A stretch of DNA of 64,000 bases from assembly GCA_016124935.1 (NCBI GenBank), contig WGMS01000014.1:62001-126000 (forward strand), given 5' to 3'. The DNA is from a bacterium (GTDB taxonomy: Bacteria; Cyanobacteriota; Vampirovibrionia; Obscuribacterales; Obscuribacteraceae). A program made the position numbers and the translations under genes. The notes under the pieces were generated by a model. That model searched no databases and had not been told where the DNA came from. It saw nothing but the letters and a program-made list of their open reading frames with translations. Shown here piece by piece: positions 49,808 to 58,757 of this stretch (position 1 is its first letter; each line of letters begins with the position of its first letter).

Positions 49808-52036
49808 TCATCTATCCGCCCAGCTGGCGGCGTCTGTCTCCAGGAAATGTCTCTGACAATCGAGGGGCTCCTGTCCTTCGGGCACAGGCAGGCGAGTGAA
49901 GTGTCCGTCGGCGTCCATTATCCTGGCTCGCACATTATCGTTTAGATAAATTTCGAGCAGGTGGTCTTTGATGTAGTTCGACAGACCTGGATCTTCCACG
50001 GGGAAAACCACCTCTACCCTTCGGTCGAGATTGCGAGGCATGAGGTCGGCGCTACCCACGTAGATCTCTTCGTTGCCGCCATTGCTGAAATAATAGACCC
50101 GGCTGTGTTCTAGAAAGCGGCCAAGAATGCTGACCACCCTGATGTTTTCGCTGACATTTTTGATGCCCGGTCTAAGGCAGCAGATGCCGCGTACTATTAA
50201 ATCGATTTTTACTCCGGCTTTCGAGGCTTGATAGAGCAGTCGAATAATCTTGTCGTCGACCAGGGAGTTCATTTTGAAAATGATATGGCTCGACTTGCCG
50301 TCTTTGCAATGGGCTATCTCTCTTTCGATAAGCCCTTCCATTTTTCGTCTGAGATTTATCGGTGCCACCATGAGCTTGGCATAGTCGGTCTTGGCCGAAT
50401 AGCCGGTCAGGTAGTTGAACAGATCGGTGGTGTCGGCGCCGATAGAGTCGTCGCAAGTGAAAAGACCGAGGTCGGTGTATAGGTGCGCCGTAACCGGGTT
50501 GTAGTTGCCGGTGCCCAAATGGACGAAACGTTTTATAGAATCTCCCACCCGTCTTACGATCATCAGGACTTTCGAGTGGATCTTCAGGCCTATTAAGCCG
50601 TAGACAACATGCACCCCTTCATTTTCCAGGGCCCTTGCCCATTCGATGTTGCTCTCCTCATCGAAGCGCGCTTTCAGCTCCACCACCACCGCCACCTGTT
50701 TGCCATTTTCCATGGCGCGCAAAAGTGCTTCCACCACCGGCGAGTTTTTGCCGACTCGATAGAGGGTCATCTTAATAGCCAGAACCGAAGGGTCGGTAGC
50801 TGCTTTGTTCAGAAGATTGACGACGGGCTGGAAAGAATCATAGGGATGATGCAGGAGGATATCGCGCCGGCTGATGGCGGTGAATTCGTCGTCATCCTGG
50901 GCGTCCGGGTTGAGAATGTTCGGCACCACCGGAAAGAGATGGGGAAATTTCAGCTCGGGCACGTCCAGACTGGCGATATGCTTGAGGCTGGTGAGCGGGA
51001 TATGTCCCTCGACCAGATAGACATCGTGGGACTGAATTTGAAGGTTGGTCATGAGAATGTCGAGGACATGGGCGGGCATCGCCCGGTCCACCTGGAGCCT
51101 GACCACGTCGCCGAATCGTCTTTGACGAATACCCTCTTCGGTGGTCTCGAGCAGGTCTCCGGCTTCCCATTCTTGAATCTCGACTTCGGCGTCTCTTGTG
51201 ACATGAAAAGGATGCGCTTCCAGAATATTCATCCCGGGAAAAAGCGTATCCAGATGGGCTGTGACCAGGTCATCGAGCCAGATGAAAGTATTGTTTTCAC
51301 TGTGTCCGCTGCCGATGGACTTCCCTGCCGGTCTGGTGATTGGAATAAGCTGCGGGAGGGTGTCGGGGATTTTTACCCGGGCAAATCTGGCTTCGCCGCT
51401 GGTTTTTCTGATGAGCACAGCCAGATTGAGGCTGAGGTTCGAGATATGAGGGAAGGGATGACCGGGGTCGAATGCCATGGGCGTGAGAACCGGGTGGATC
51501 TTGTGCAGAAAGATCTGTTCCACATCGGCTTTCTGTTCTTCGGTCAGCTCTTCGTGCTGCAGGATTTTGATACCGGCTTCTCGAAGCGCGGGGGTGAGAT
51601 CGTCTTTCAGGCATTGTTGGGCATGGACAAGCAGACGGTTCACTTCCTGACCGATAGCTTCCAGTTGCTCTTTGGGTTTCAGCCCATCGGCTCCGGCTTT
51701 CTGGGTGCCTGATTCGAGTTGTCGTTTGAGACCGGCGACCCTGACCATGAAAAATTCGTCCATGTTGGAGCCGACGATGGAGAGGAAGCGATAGCGTTCC
51801 AGTAGCGGATTTCTTTCATCCTGGGCTTCCTCCAGAACCCTCCACTGGAAGGCAAGCAGGCTCATCTCTCGGTTGATGTAAAGGCGTGGGTCTTCCAGAG
51901 ATTCGAGATTGGCTATCTCTACACCATGACCAGGAGACATATCGACAAGATCATTATTTTCGGCTTCTAAATCGACCTTTGTTTTGGCGTCGTGGCTGAC
52001 CATTCTCTCTCCCGGCTCTGCGCTGTATTTTTTCAT
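49808..52036 (-). CDS. ppk: Polyphosphate kinase Ppk1
   Basis: Reversibly makes polyphosphate from ATP. The 742-residue length is typical. N-terminal YINREMSLLAFQWRVLEEA and YRFLSIVGSNMDEFFMVRV open the family; GLIGLKIHSKVLMIVRR (His near residue 485) holds the residue that is phosphorylated, and VHLGTGNYNP follows. A second His lies in EHSRVYYFSNGGNEEIYVGS. All are conserved as in E. coli. It heads a three-gene operon with a PQQ lipoprotein and a tandem Usp. The 216 bp upstream separate it from glgX in a divergent arrangement. Confidence 0.96.
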   Translation of the reverse strand: MKKYSAEPGERMVSHDAKTKVDLEAENNDLVDMSPGHGVEIANLESLEDPRLYINREMSLLAFQWRVLEEAQDERNPLLERYRFLSIVGSNMDEFFMVRVAGLKRQLESGTQKAGADGLKPKEQLEAIGQEVNRLLVHAQQCLKDDLTPALREAGIKILQHEELTEEQKADVEQIFLHKIHPVLTPMAFDPGHPFPHISNLSLNLAVLIRKTSGEARFARVKIPDTLPQLIPITRPAGKSIGSGHSENNTFIWLDDLVTAHLDTLFPGMNILEAHPFHVTRDAEVEIQEWEAGDLLETTEEGIRQRRFGDVVRLQVDRAMPAHVLDILMTNLQIQSHDVYLVEGHIPLTSLKHIASLDVPELKFPHLFPVVPNILNPDAQDDDEFTAISRRDILLHHPYDSFQPVVNLLNKAATDPSVLAIKMTLYRVGKNSPVVEALLRAMENGKQVAVVVELKARFDEESNIEWARALENEGVHVVYGLIGLKIHSKVLMIVRRVGDSIKRFVHLGTGNYNPVTAHLYTDLGLFTCDDSIGADTTDLFNYLTGYSAKTDYAKLMVAPINLRRKMEGLIEREIAHCKDGKSSHIIFKMNSLVDDKIIRLLYQASKAGVKIDLIVRGICCLRPGIKNVSENIRVVSILGRFLEHSRVYYFSNGGNEEIYVGSADLMPRNLDRRVEVVFPVEDPGLSNYIKDHLLEIYLNDNVRARIMDADGHFTRLPVPEGQEPLDCQRHFLETDAASWADR

Positions 52037-52252
52037 CCGACAACTACCATTGTAATCTCTAAAGATGGTATTTCTATATATGTCTTTTAAATATCACCCC
52101 TTGATAAGGGCGGTCGGCATTGCAAAGGGGACTCGGGTCGGGACATCTCACTGTCTTAGCCCTCCTTAATTTGTGTAGCCATTTTTAGGTATACTAGTAA
52201 CTTCTACAAAATAGGAATCCCTTAGTAAGTAAGTCAGTCAGCCATAACACAG

Positions 52253-54445
52253 ATGCGAATTCTCCCCGGTAAACCTTATCCGCTTGGTGCCACCTGGGAT
52301 GGCATGGGCGTTAACTTCGCCCTGTTTTCCGAAAATGCCACCAAGGTCGAGCTCTGTTTTTTCGACTCCCCTGCAAGGCGCAGGGAGTCATCCCGCATTA
52401 CCATGCCGGGCTTTACGAATAATGTCTGGCATATCTATCTCAAGGATGTGCATCCGGGTCAGGCTTATGGCTACAGGGTCTACGGACCCTATAACCCTGA
52501 AGAAGGGCATCGATTCAATCCTAATAAGATTCTGGTCGACCCTTATTCGAAGCTGGTCACCAGAAGGTTGCGCTGGCATGATAGTCTCTATGGTTATCAA
52601 ATAGGGAACAAACGCCAGGACCTCAGCTTTGATAAGAGAGACAACGCCGCTTATGCGCCACTGTGCGTGGTGGTGGATGATGCTTTTACCTGGGGTGATG
52701 ACACCAGACCGAATACGCCCTGGCACGAGACCATCATCTACGAAGCCCATGTCAAAGGCTTTACCCGGAAATTCCCCGGTATTCCCGAGGACATCCGGGG
52801 CACATATCTGGCGCTCGGGTCCGAGCCGGTTATCCGGCATCTAAAATCAATCGGGGTCACCGCCATAGAGTTGATGCCCATTCACCAGAGCGTCGCCGAT
52901 AATTACCTTGCCCAGGGCGGATTGACCAACTACTGGGGCTACAACACCCTGTCTTTCTTCGCTCCCGATACGCGTTTTGCCAGGCAGGACAATCATCTCA
53001 ACGCAGTTCAAGAGTTCAAGATGATGGTGCGGGCCATGCACGCCGCCGGCATCGAGGTGATCCTCGATGTGGTCTACAACCATACTGCAGAAGGCAATCA
53101 TCTGGGACCGACCCTCTCTTTTCGAGGTATAGACAACCTCTGCTATTACCGGACGGATCCTTCCCAGAGAAGATATTATGTCGACTATACCGGCTGTGGA
53201 AACACACTCAACATGCTGCATCCTAATGTTTTGCAGTTGATTATGGACAGTTTGCGATACTGGGTCGAGGAGATGCATGTCGATGGTTTTCGTTTCGACC
53301 TTGCCAGCGCTCTGGCGCGGGAACTCTACGATGTAGATAAGCTCTCGGCTTTCTTCGACGTCATACAGCAGGACCCGGTCATCTCTCGGGTCAAGCTCAT
53401 AGCCGAGCCCTGGGACCTTGGCAAAGGCGGTTATCAGGTCGGTAACTTCCCGGTGCTCTGGACCGAGTGGAACGGCAAGTATCGAGACACTATCAGAAGT
53501 TTCTGGAAAGGGGATGAGGGGCTGGTTGGTGAAACCGCCACCAGATTGACCGGCTCCAGTGATTTGTACGAGCACTCGGGACGCAGTCCCCACGCCAGTA
53601 TCAACTTCGTCACCTGTCATGACGGATTCACCCTGGCCGACCTTGTCTCTTACAATCAGAAACATAATTTAGCCAATAAAGAGGATAATCGCGACGGCGA
53701 ATCACATAACAACAGCTGGAACTGTGGTGTTGAAGGTGATACCACCGATTCGGAAATTCTCAAATTGCGGATGAAGCAGCGCCGCAATCTCATGGCCACG
53801 CTGTTGCTTTCCCTGGGTGTGCCGATGATAAGCGGTGGAGACGAAGTCGGTCGGACCCAGAAAGGCAATAATAACGCCTACTGCCAGGATAACGAGGTCA
53901 GTTGGACTAACTGGCATCTGACCGAAGGCGAGAAGGAATTTCTAGAATTCGTAAAAGTATTGACCAGGGTGCGTAAACAGTTTCCGGTTTTGCAGCGACG
54001 TAAATTCTTGCGCGGCCGGGTCAGCAGCGCCGATAAGATAAGTGAGGATGTGATCTGGCTGAATTCAGATGCCACCGAAATGATAGATGAGGACTGGCAG
54101 AAGCCGGCGCGGCATCACTTTGGTGTGCTTTTGAACGGTGAGCATATCGACGAAGTAGACAGTGAAGGCAATATAGTAACCAGCAGCACCCTGCTCATTC
54201 TCTGTAACGCTCACTGGCAAGGAATGGATTTCGTTCTGCCGCCTAAGAGCGGAGAGGAATATGCCGGCAATATCGGTATGAATCAACCGGAGAAAGCCTG
54301 GAAATTGCTTCTCGATACCTCCGGCGTCTATGACAGCAGCTGCTGGGAACTCAATTCTCGCTTTTATCTCAACGACAGGAGCCTGGTGCTCTTCGAACTC
54401 AGTGATAAAGACGAGAATCTACCTTATAGCAGTATCTACGATTAA
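52253..54445 (+). CDS. glgX: Glycogen debranching enzyme (GlgX, isoamylase type)
   Basis: Hydrolyses alpha-1,6 branches of glycogen. A GH13 enzyme of 730 residues with an N-terminal CBM48 domain and the catalytic core: VVYNHTAEGN, FRFDLASAL with the nucleophile Asp near residue 347, AEPWDLG with the acid Glu near 384, and CHDGFTL with the third Asp near 457. ATG 52253 lacks a Shine-Dalgarno; the region in front has a TATACT-like element at about 52190. It is divergent from ppk. Its 3' end overlaps that of the next gene by four bases. Confidence 0.95.
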   Translation: MRILPGKPYPLGATWDGMGVNFALFSENATKVELCFFDSPARRRESSRITMPGFTNNVWHIYLKDVHPGQAYGYRVYGPYNPEEGHRFNPNKILVDPYSKLVTRRLRWHDSLYGYQIGNKRQDLSFDKRDNAAYAPLCVVVDDAFTWGDDTRPNTPWHETIIYEAHVKGFTRKFPGIPEDIRGTYLALGSEPVIRHLKSIGVTAIELMPIHQSVADNYLAQGGLTNYWGYNTLSFFAPDTRFARQDNHLNAVQEFKMMVRAMHAAGIEVILDVVYNHTAEGNHLGPTLSFRGIDNLCYYRTDPSQRRYYVDYTGCGNTLNMLHPNVLQLIMDSLRYWVEEMHVDGFRFDLASALARELYDVDKLSAFFDVIQQDPVISRVKLIAEPWDLGKGGYQVGNFPVLWTEWNGKYRDTIRSFWKGDEGLVGETATRLTGSSDLYEHSGRSPHASINFVTCHDGFTLADLVSYNQKHNLANKEDNRDGESHNNSWNCGVEGDTTDSEILKLRMKQRRNLMATLLLSLGVPMISGGDEVGRTQKGNNNAYCQDNEVSWTNWHLTEGEKEFLEFVKVLTRVRKQFPVLQRRKFLRGRVSSADKISEDVIWLNSDATEMIDEDWQKPARHHFGVLLNGEHIDEVDSEGNIVTSSTLLILCNAHWQGMDFVLPPKSGEEYAGNIGMNQPEKAWKLLLDTSGVYDSSCWELNSRFYLNDRSLVLFELSDKDENLPYSSIYD

Positions 54446-55035
54446 TTCTTTTGTCTCGACTCTGAGCTGACCACTTCGTGGAGCGCGCGCTGGGCCTTTA
54501 TAATAAAGGGTAGTGAGAGCAGGTATGATGTCAGACCTAGAAGCACGCAGGCTTTTAACAGTATGCTGGTGTCGCCCATATTGAGATTGGCTGAGAAAAA
54601 TAGACCGAGAAAAGAGAAGCTCAGCATCGGCACCAACGGTGGTGCCAGAGCAATCAGCCAGCGCGGATGGGAGCCGGTCATCACTTTGTAGGGAATCTGC
54701 TGGGCTGCTGTCTGCAGACCGATTTTGCCGGACTTGATCTCTTTGACAATCTTCAGCCCCTCGAAAAGAATCGCTATGAAAGCGGAGATGGCGAGAAAAA
54801 GCATGCAAACAAGCGAATATAAAATGGCGTAGAGAAATACAAATAGGGCTTGTTCCAGATAGCCGCCGTTCCAAATAAGGGCTATGCAGCGAGGAAAGAT
54901 CAAATCCAGACAGAGAACCAGCGCTATCTGCTGAACGATGAAATAAAGCGGAGAAGCAAGGGCCCTTGCATCTTTTTGATGACTGACCTTCTCTTTTAAC
55001 TGCTCCAGGTCACTTTCGTTTCTGTCCGGGTTCAT
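54442..55035 (-). CDS. Multi-pass membrane protein of unknown function
   Basis: A 197-residue protein with about five membrane segments. It follows the DUF4870 gene (TGATG overlap of one base), so they are translated together. The cytoplasmic loop (EGLKIVKEIKSGKIGLQTA) has some similarity to the DUF4870 partner, suggesting a paired or duplicated module. Function not known. Confidence 0.7.
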   Translation of the reverse strand: MNPDRNESDLEQLKEKVSHQKDARALASPLYFIVQQIALVLCLDLIFPRCIALIWNGGYLEQALFVFLYAILYSLVCMLFLAISAFIAILFEGLKIVKEIKSGKIGLQTAAQQIPYKVMTGSHPRWLIALAPPLVPMLSFSFLGLFFSANLNMGDTSILLKACVLLGLTSYLLSLPFIIKAQRALHEVVSSESRQKN

Positions 55036-55532
55036 CAGCTTGGAATTTCAGAGTCAGAGGCCGAATCCGAACCCGAGCCCGAGCCCGAACTATATAAATC
55101 GGCGTAATGACCGATGATTGGCAAACGATAGAGCTTTCCTTGATGGGCTTTGTACATCATGAAAAGGCTCACGACCACCGAAACCGTTAGATAGATAGAA
55201 AGAAAAAAGTAGAGACCAGCGATCATGAAACCGCCTATCAAAGGGATGAAATGCAGCGGGATTGAAAGAAAGACGATGACGAAACAGAGCGCTACGGCAG
55301 AGCCGAAGATCATCAGAGATTGCAGGGCATGAAAGCGAACGAACCGGCTCTCTTTCGGTTCGGTAGCGAGAAATAGCAGACAAAAGAAGATATTGAGGGC
55401 GAATAGAGGACAATAGCTGAATAAAGCGGCGGTGGAATGGTCTAGATTGAGAGAGGCTGTTTTGCCGCTTACTTGGGTCCCGTCGGTGAAAGCATTTGAA
55501 GAAGATTTGGCGGGTAGTTTGTTATCGTCCAT
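55035..55532 (-). CDS. DUF4870/Tic20-like membrane protein
   Basis: A 165-residue membrane protein with four segments and the FVRFHALQSLMIF pattern of DUF4870, related to the Tic20-like family. The C-terminal tail is a Ser/Gly/Asp dipeptide run encoded by hexanucleotide repeats. Start ATG 55532 has GGAG seven bases upstream. Function not known; relatives are common in cyanobacteria. Confidence 0.78.
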   Translation of the reverse strand: MDDNKLPAKSSSNAFTDGTQVSGKTASLNLDHSTAALFSYCPLFALNIFFCLLFLATEPKESRFVRFHALQSLMIFGSAVALCFVIVFLSIPLHFIPLIGGFMIAGLYFFLSIYLTVSVVVSLFMMYKAHQGKLYRLPIIGHYADLYSSGSGSGSDSASDSEIPS

Positions 55533-55635
55533 GACCGACTCCTCTCGGCTGTGTCTTCCAGTATTCTACGTTATCATGCCGGGGCTTCCCTTTGTGAAGA
55601 GAATTTGCTGGCTTCAAGGATGTCAGGGTGGCATA

Positions 55636-56199
55636 ATGAGCAGTGTTCATGTCGTCCTTACCACCAGAAGTCTTCCAGAAATGAAACCGATTTCATCCTG
55701 CATTCTAAGCCTCTTTCTAATCATCGCTTGTCTGGTCTTATCTTCAAGATCCGCATTCGCCCAGTCCGTGCCCACCGACGCGACTCCGCCGTCTCCTGCC
55801 CTTCGTCAGGAGATCAAGCCTGTGGATCTAGGCGAGAAAAGAAAATCTGAAACAGATAATAAGGTCGCTCCGGATTCTAAATCCAGAGCCCAGGGCGACA
55901 GAAGTTCGGCTTCCCAGTTGCCGCTCCGGTTGCTGTCTTTTACCACCGGATTCGTTGTAGGGACACCGATTGCCATCGGCCGCTGTGCCTACAAACAGAC
56001 CCGCGCCGGTACAAAGGATCTGGTAGGGGATTCTACCAATCCGCTTCTGGTGGTGCCTGCGACAATCATTTCTTTGCCCTTCGGTGTTATGGGCGGTCCC
56101 TTCGAAGGGGTGGGGTCTGCCGCGGTAAACAGCTGGAGGGGCAGTGGTCAGGACCCTTTCGGACCTGAGAGTTTCAGCCTCGGTTCCACTATCGAATAG
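55636..56199 (+). CDS. Exported protein of unknown function
   Basis: About 187 residues: a signal peptide (hydrophobic LSLFLIIACLVLSSR, cut near AFAQS), a Ser/Asp/Lys-rich linker, then a Gly/Pro-rich hydrophobic domain (TGFVVGTPIAIGRCAYKQT, later LLVVPATIISLPFGVMGGPF) that looks like a membrane-inserting hairpin. ATG 55636 has AGGGTGG upstream; ATG 55681 is an alternative. It resembles exported proteins seen in other cyanobacterial relatives, but I cannot name a family. Confidence 0.65.
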   Translation: MSSVHVVLTTRSLPEMKPISSCILSLFLIIACLVLSSRSAFAQSVPTDATPPSPALRQEIKPVDLGEKRKSETDNKVAPDSKSRAQGDRSSASQLPLRLLSFTTGFVVGTPIAIGRCAYKQTRAGTKDLVGDSTNPLLVVPATIISLPFGVMGGPFEGVGSAAVNSWRGSGQDPFGPESFSLGSTIE

Positions 56200-56209
56200 A
56201 GACTACGCT

Positions 56210-57235
56210 CTAATACATCACCGCATGCGGTGGTTCGGCATTGGTGTTTTCCGGCGGAGCGTCCATAACCGAAGCCAGAGCCTGTTTTATGCCGGATTCG
56301 TCTTTCTTTGATTGGCCCTGACCGGGTCTTTTCACGATCAAAATAGAGCAATTTGCCCGACCGGCAATATGGGTCGGAACATCACTATGGAGAAGCTGAT
56401 TGATACCGGAGGACCTTGGCGATCCCATGGCGATGATATCCGGCTGCCATTCGGCGGCCACACGTTCGATCATCTTCTTGGGCTCACCAGGCTCGACGTC
56501 GATGCTCACATTCTCCAGTCCGACTTGCTCGGCAAGCTTGAAGGCATGCTCTTCCAGGCTCTCGAAAGCTTTCTCCTTCATAACAGCCCAGTGGGAGATC
56601 AAGGCAGGATCGTACTGACCGATGGGGTTTTCGGTCATCTCCTTGAACTCGGGAATGGCGGTTAGAATCTTGAATTCGGTACCTTGTTTCCACACTTGAG
56701 TGGCCAGCCAGCTGATTGTGTAATAAGAATAGAGTGAACCGTCTATAGGCACCAGCACTCGGTAGCCCAACCTGCCCATCTCCCCTTCGAGAACGTCTTC
56801 GGTGGGCTTAACGATTAGAACAGGGGCGTTGGCCTTGTCCGTCACCTCTTTGGAGACACTGCCCATATAGAAGTGATGGGTCGAAGACTGAGTCCTTTTG
56901 GGACCGAGAATAATCAGGTCGGCTTTCCACTTTTGCGATACTTCGAGAATGCCCTCTGCCGGTCTTCCGAAGTGTATCCGATAGTTGATGTTGCAATCTT
57001 TCTGCCAGAGAGAGAGTTCGCTGGCCAGTTCACGCAACACCATGGACTGATTGTTGATCTCGCCCTGGTTTCTGACCGGGTCGTCATCGAAGCCCGGTAA
57101 ATTTAAGAAACTTCCCTTCTTCGATACTACTTTCAGTATCAATATATCCGAGTTCGGATTGAGGGCCATGGTGGCGAGCAGTCTTAAGGCGCTCAGAGAA
57201 TTTCTTGATCCGTCGTAGGGTATGAGAATGCGCAT
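56210..57235 (-). CDS. Tandem universal stress protein (two UspA domains)
   Basis: A 341-residue protein with two UspA domains. The first begins MRILIPYDGSRNSLSALRLL and has ILGPKRTQSSTHHFYMGSVS (ATP site); the second begins YRVLVPIDGSLYSYYTISWL and has MGSPRSSGINQLLHSDVP, in which the GxS ATP-site end is altered. ATG 57235 has AAGG eight bases upstream. The second tandem Usp in this window; they share their layout but not their tails. Confidence 0.9.
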   Translation of the reverse strand: MRILIPYDGSRNSLSALRLLATMALNPNSDILILKVVSKKGSFLNLPGFDDDPVRNQGEINNQSMVLRELASELSLWQKDCNINYRIHFGRPAEGILEVSQKWKADLIILGPKRTQSSTHHFYMGSVSKEVTDKANAPVLIVKPTEDVLEGEMGRLGYRVLVPIDGSLYSYYTISWLATQVWKQGTEFKILTAIPEFKEMTENPIGQYDPALISHWAVMKEKAFESLEEHAFKLAEQVGLENVSIDVEPGEPKKMIERVAAEWQPDIIAMGSPRSSGINQLLHSDVPTHIAGRANCSILIVKRPGQGQSKKDESGIKQALASVMDAPPENTNAEPPHAVMY

Positions 57236-57450
57236 TGCATTTGCCTTCTAGCTTTTCGAAATCCTTGAAAAAACGACTTGTCAATATTAACCTGGATTCC
57301 GATTGAGGAGTCAATTCTTTCGTTTTCCTTTCAGTTGTCTTTACGTAGTGGAATTTGCTTTCAACCTTCGTGTATTACCGAACTAGGGCGATTATTAAAG
57401 GTTGTCAATTATTAAGTGGTTTTGATATTTGTGAATCAACTGCCAATAAA

Positions 57451-57475
57451 AGAGACCCGCCGCCGGCAGGTCTCT
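57451..57475 (-). terminator. Rho-independent terminator after the TPR gene
   Basis: On the minus strand AGAGACC, an 11-nt GC-rich loop, and GGTCTCT are followed by TTTATT. It lies about 36 bp after the stop of the TPR gene. Confidence 0.75.
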
Positions 57476-57510
57476 AATGGCGATATTGGTGGTTGTTACG
57501 CCTTGAGGAC

Positions 57511-58683
57511 TCAGTCGTCTCCCAGGGAGCTTGTGTTCTGGAGCTTCTCCGAAGTATCCTGACCACCGTCTTTGGCATTGACGTCGGTGAGGAAAGTCTC
57601 GTCATACCAGCGATCAGGGTTCTTGGGATCGTCGGCGAATTTGATTTTAGCGGGGAGCTTGGGATTGAAGAACTGGGCGCGTTTTATGTCTTCTCTCGCC
57701 AGAATCGACTTGCCTTCTTTGTGCCAGAGAAAGGCTCGCGCCAGGTAAAAGTTAGCCTGATTCGGATCCAGTCGAATGGCGTCCTCGAGATCCTCCATGG
57801 CGGCACCGTCATGACCGAGCTGCATATTGGCTTTGGCTCTGTGGTAGTAGAGGTCTGCGTTGGTGTTGTCCTGTTTTATGGCATCGCTGAAGTCGGCCAG
57901 GGCCTCTTTTGCGTTTTTCAATTTATAGAATTCGTGACCCCTTTGTTTAAGCAGATCGCCGTCGGCAGGATCGAGCTCGAGGGCTTTGTCGTAATCTTTG
58001 AGAGCATCTTCCGGTCTGCTCATGCCACTATAAGCGGTGCCGCGATGAATATAGGCGACATCGTACTGAGGATTCAATTCTATGGCATAACTGTAGTCTT
58101 TTAGAGCATCCAGGTTCTTGCCCAGAACATGGAAGATATCACCACGACCAACCAGAGCGCTTAGATTCTTGGGATCCTGCTCCAGCGCTTTGTTATAAGC
58201 TCCGAGCGCTTCCTGGTTCTTGCCGGATTTTTTGTAAGAGTCTCCGAGACCGGAATAGGCTTCTGAGAGCTTGGGATCGAGATGTATTGCTTTTTCGAAA
58301 TCTCTTATCGCTTCAGGATGTTTTTGAATCTTCGAATAGGCTATGCCGCGCGAGAGGTAGCCGGCGGCGTTATCCGGGGCATATTGAATCGCTTCGGTGA
58401 AGTCTTTGATGGCGAGATTATAGTGACCGAGTTCGAAGAAGCACTGAGCGCGACGCATGAAGGCTCGCGCATCCGTCGCCGCCATGCCGATGGACATATC
58501 GAAAGACTGAATCGCGTCTTTGAATTTCTTGTCTTTCATCAAGCGCACGCCCTGGTCATAGAACGAGCCGGCAGTGTCATCCGCCAGTCCGGCAGTGAAG
58601 GGCATGGAGGCAATCACAAAAGCGATCGCCAGGCTGCTGGACCACTTCAACCACTTACCGGAACGTCTCTTTCTATTACTCAT
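57511..58683 (-). CDS. Exported TPR-repeat protein
   Basis: A 390-residue protein: signal peptide (ending near AGLADD), then about nine standard 34-residue TPR units (for example FDMSIGMAATDARAFMRRAQ, AYNKALEQDPKNLSALVGRG, YDKALELDPADGDLLKQRGH), and an acidic tail. GAGGAG lies nine bases before ATG 58683. A hairpin terminator follows. The protein may serve as a periplasmic interaction platform. Confidence 0.85.
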   Translation of the reverse strand: MSNRKRRSGKWLKWSSSLAIAFVIASMPFTAGLADDTAGSFYDQGVRLMKDKKFKDAIQSFDMSIGMAATDARAFMRRAQCFFELGHYNLAIKDFTEAIQYAPDNAAGYLSRGIAYSKIQKHPEAIRDFEKAIHLDPKLSEAYSGLGDSYKKSGKNQEALGAYNKALEQDPKNLSALVGRGDIFHVLGKNLDALKDYSYAIELNPQYDVAYIHRGTAYSGMSRPEDALKDYDKALELDPADGDLLKQRGHEFYKLKNAKEALADFSDAIKQDNTNADLYYHRAKANMQLGHDGAAMEDLEDAIRLDPNQANFYLARAFLWHKEGKSILAREDIKRAQFFNPKLPAKIKFADDPKNPDRWYDETFLTDVNAKDGGQDTSEKLQNTSSLGDD

Positions 58684-58757
58684 CTATAGAATCTCCTCTT
58701 GGTGGATTTCTCGGCACTTCAGTAGTGTACCCGGTTGATTGATTTCCGCCCGGAATC

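Noticed and set aside
50609..51712. 367-residue frame antisense to ppk
   Set aside because: Covers conserved Ppk1 motifs on the other strand; a shadow frame with no family match.
52847..53665. 272-residue frame antisense to glgX
   Set aside because: Overlaps the GH13 catalytic motifs of glgX; no family match of its own.
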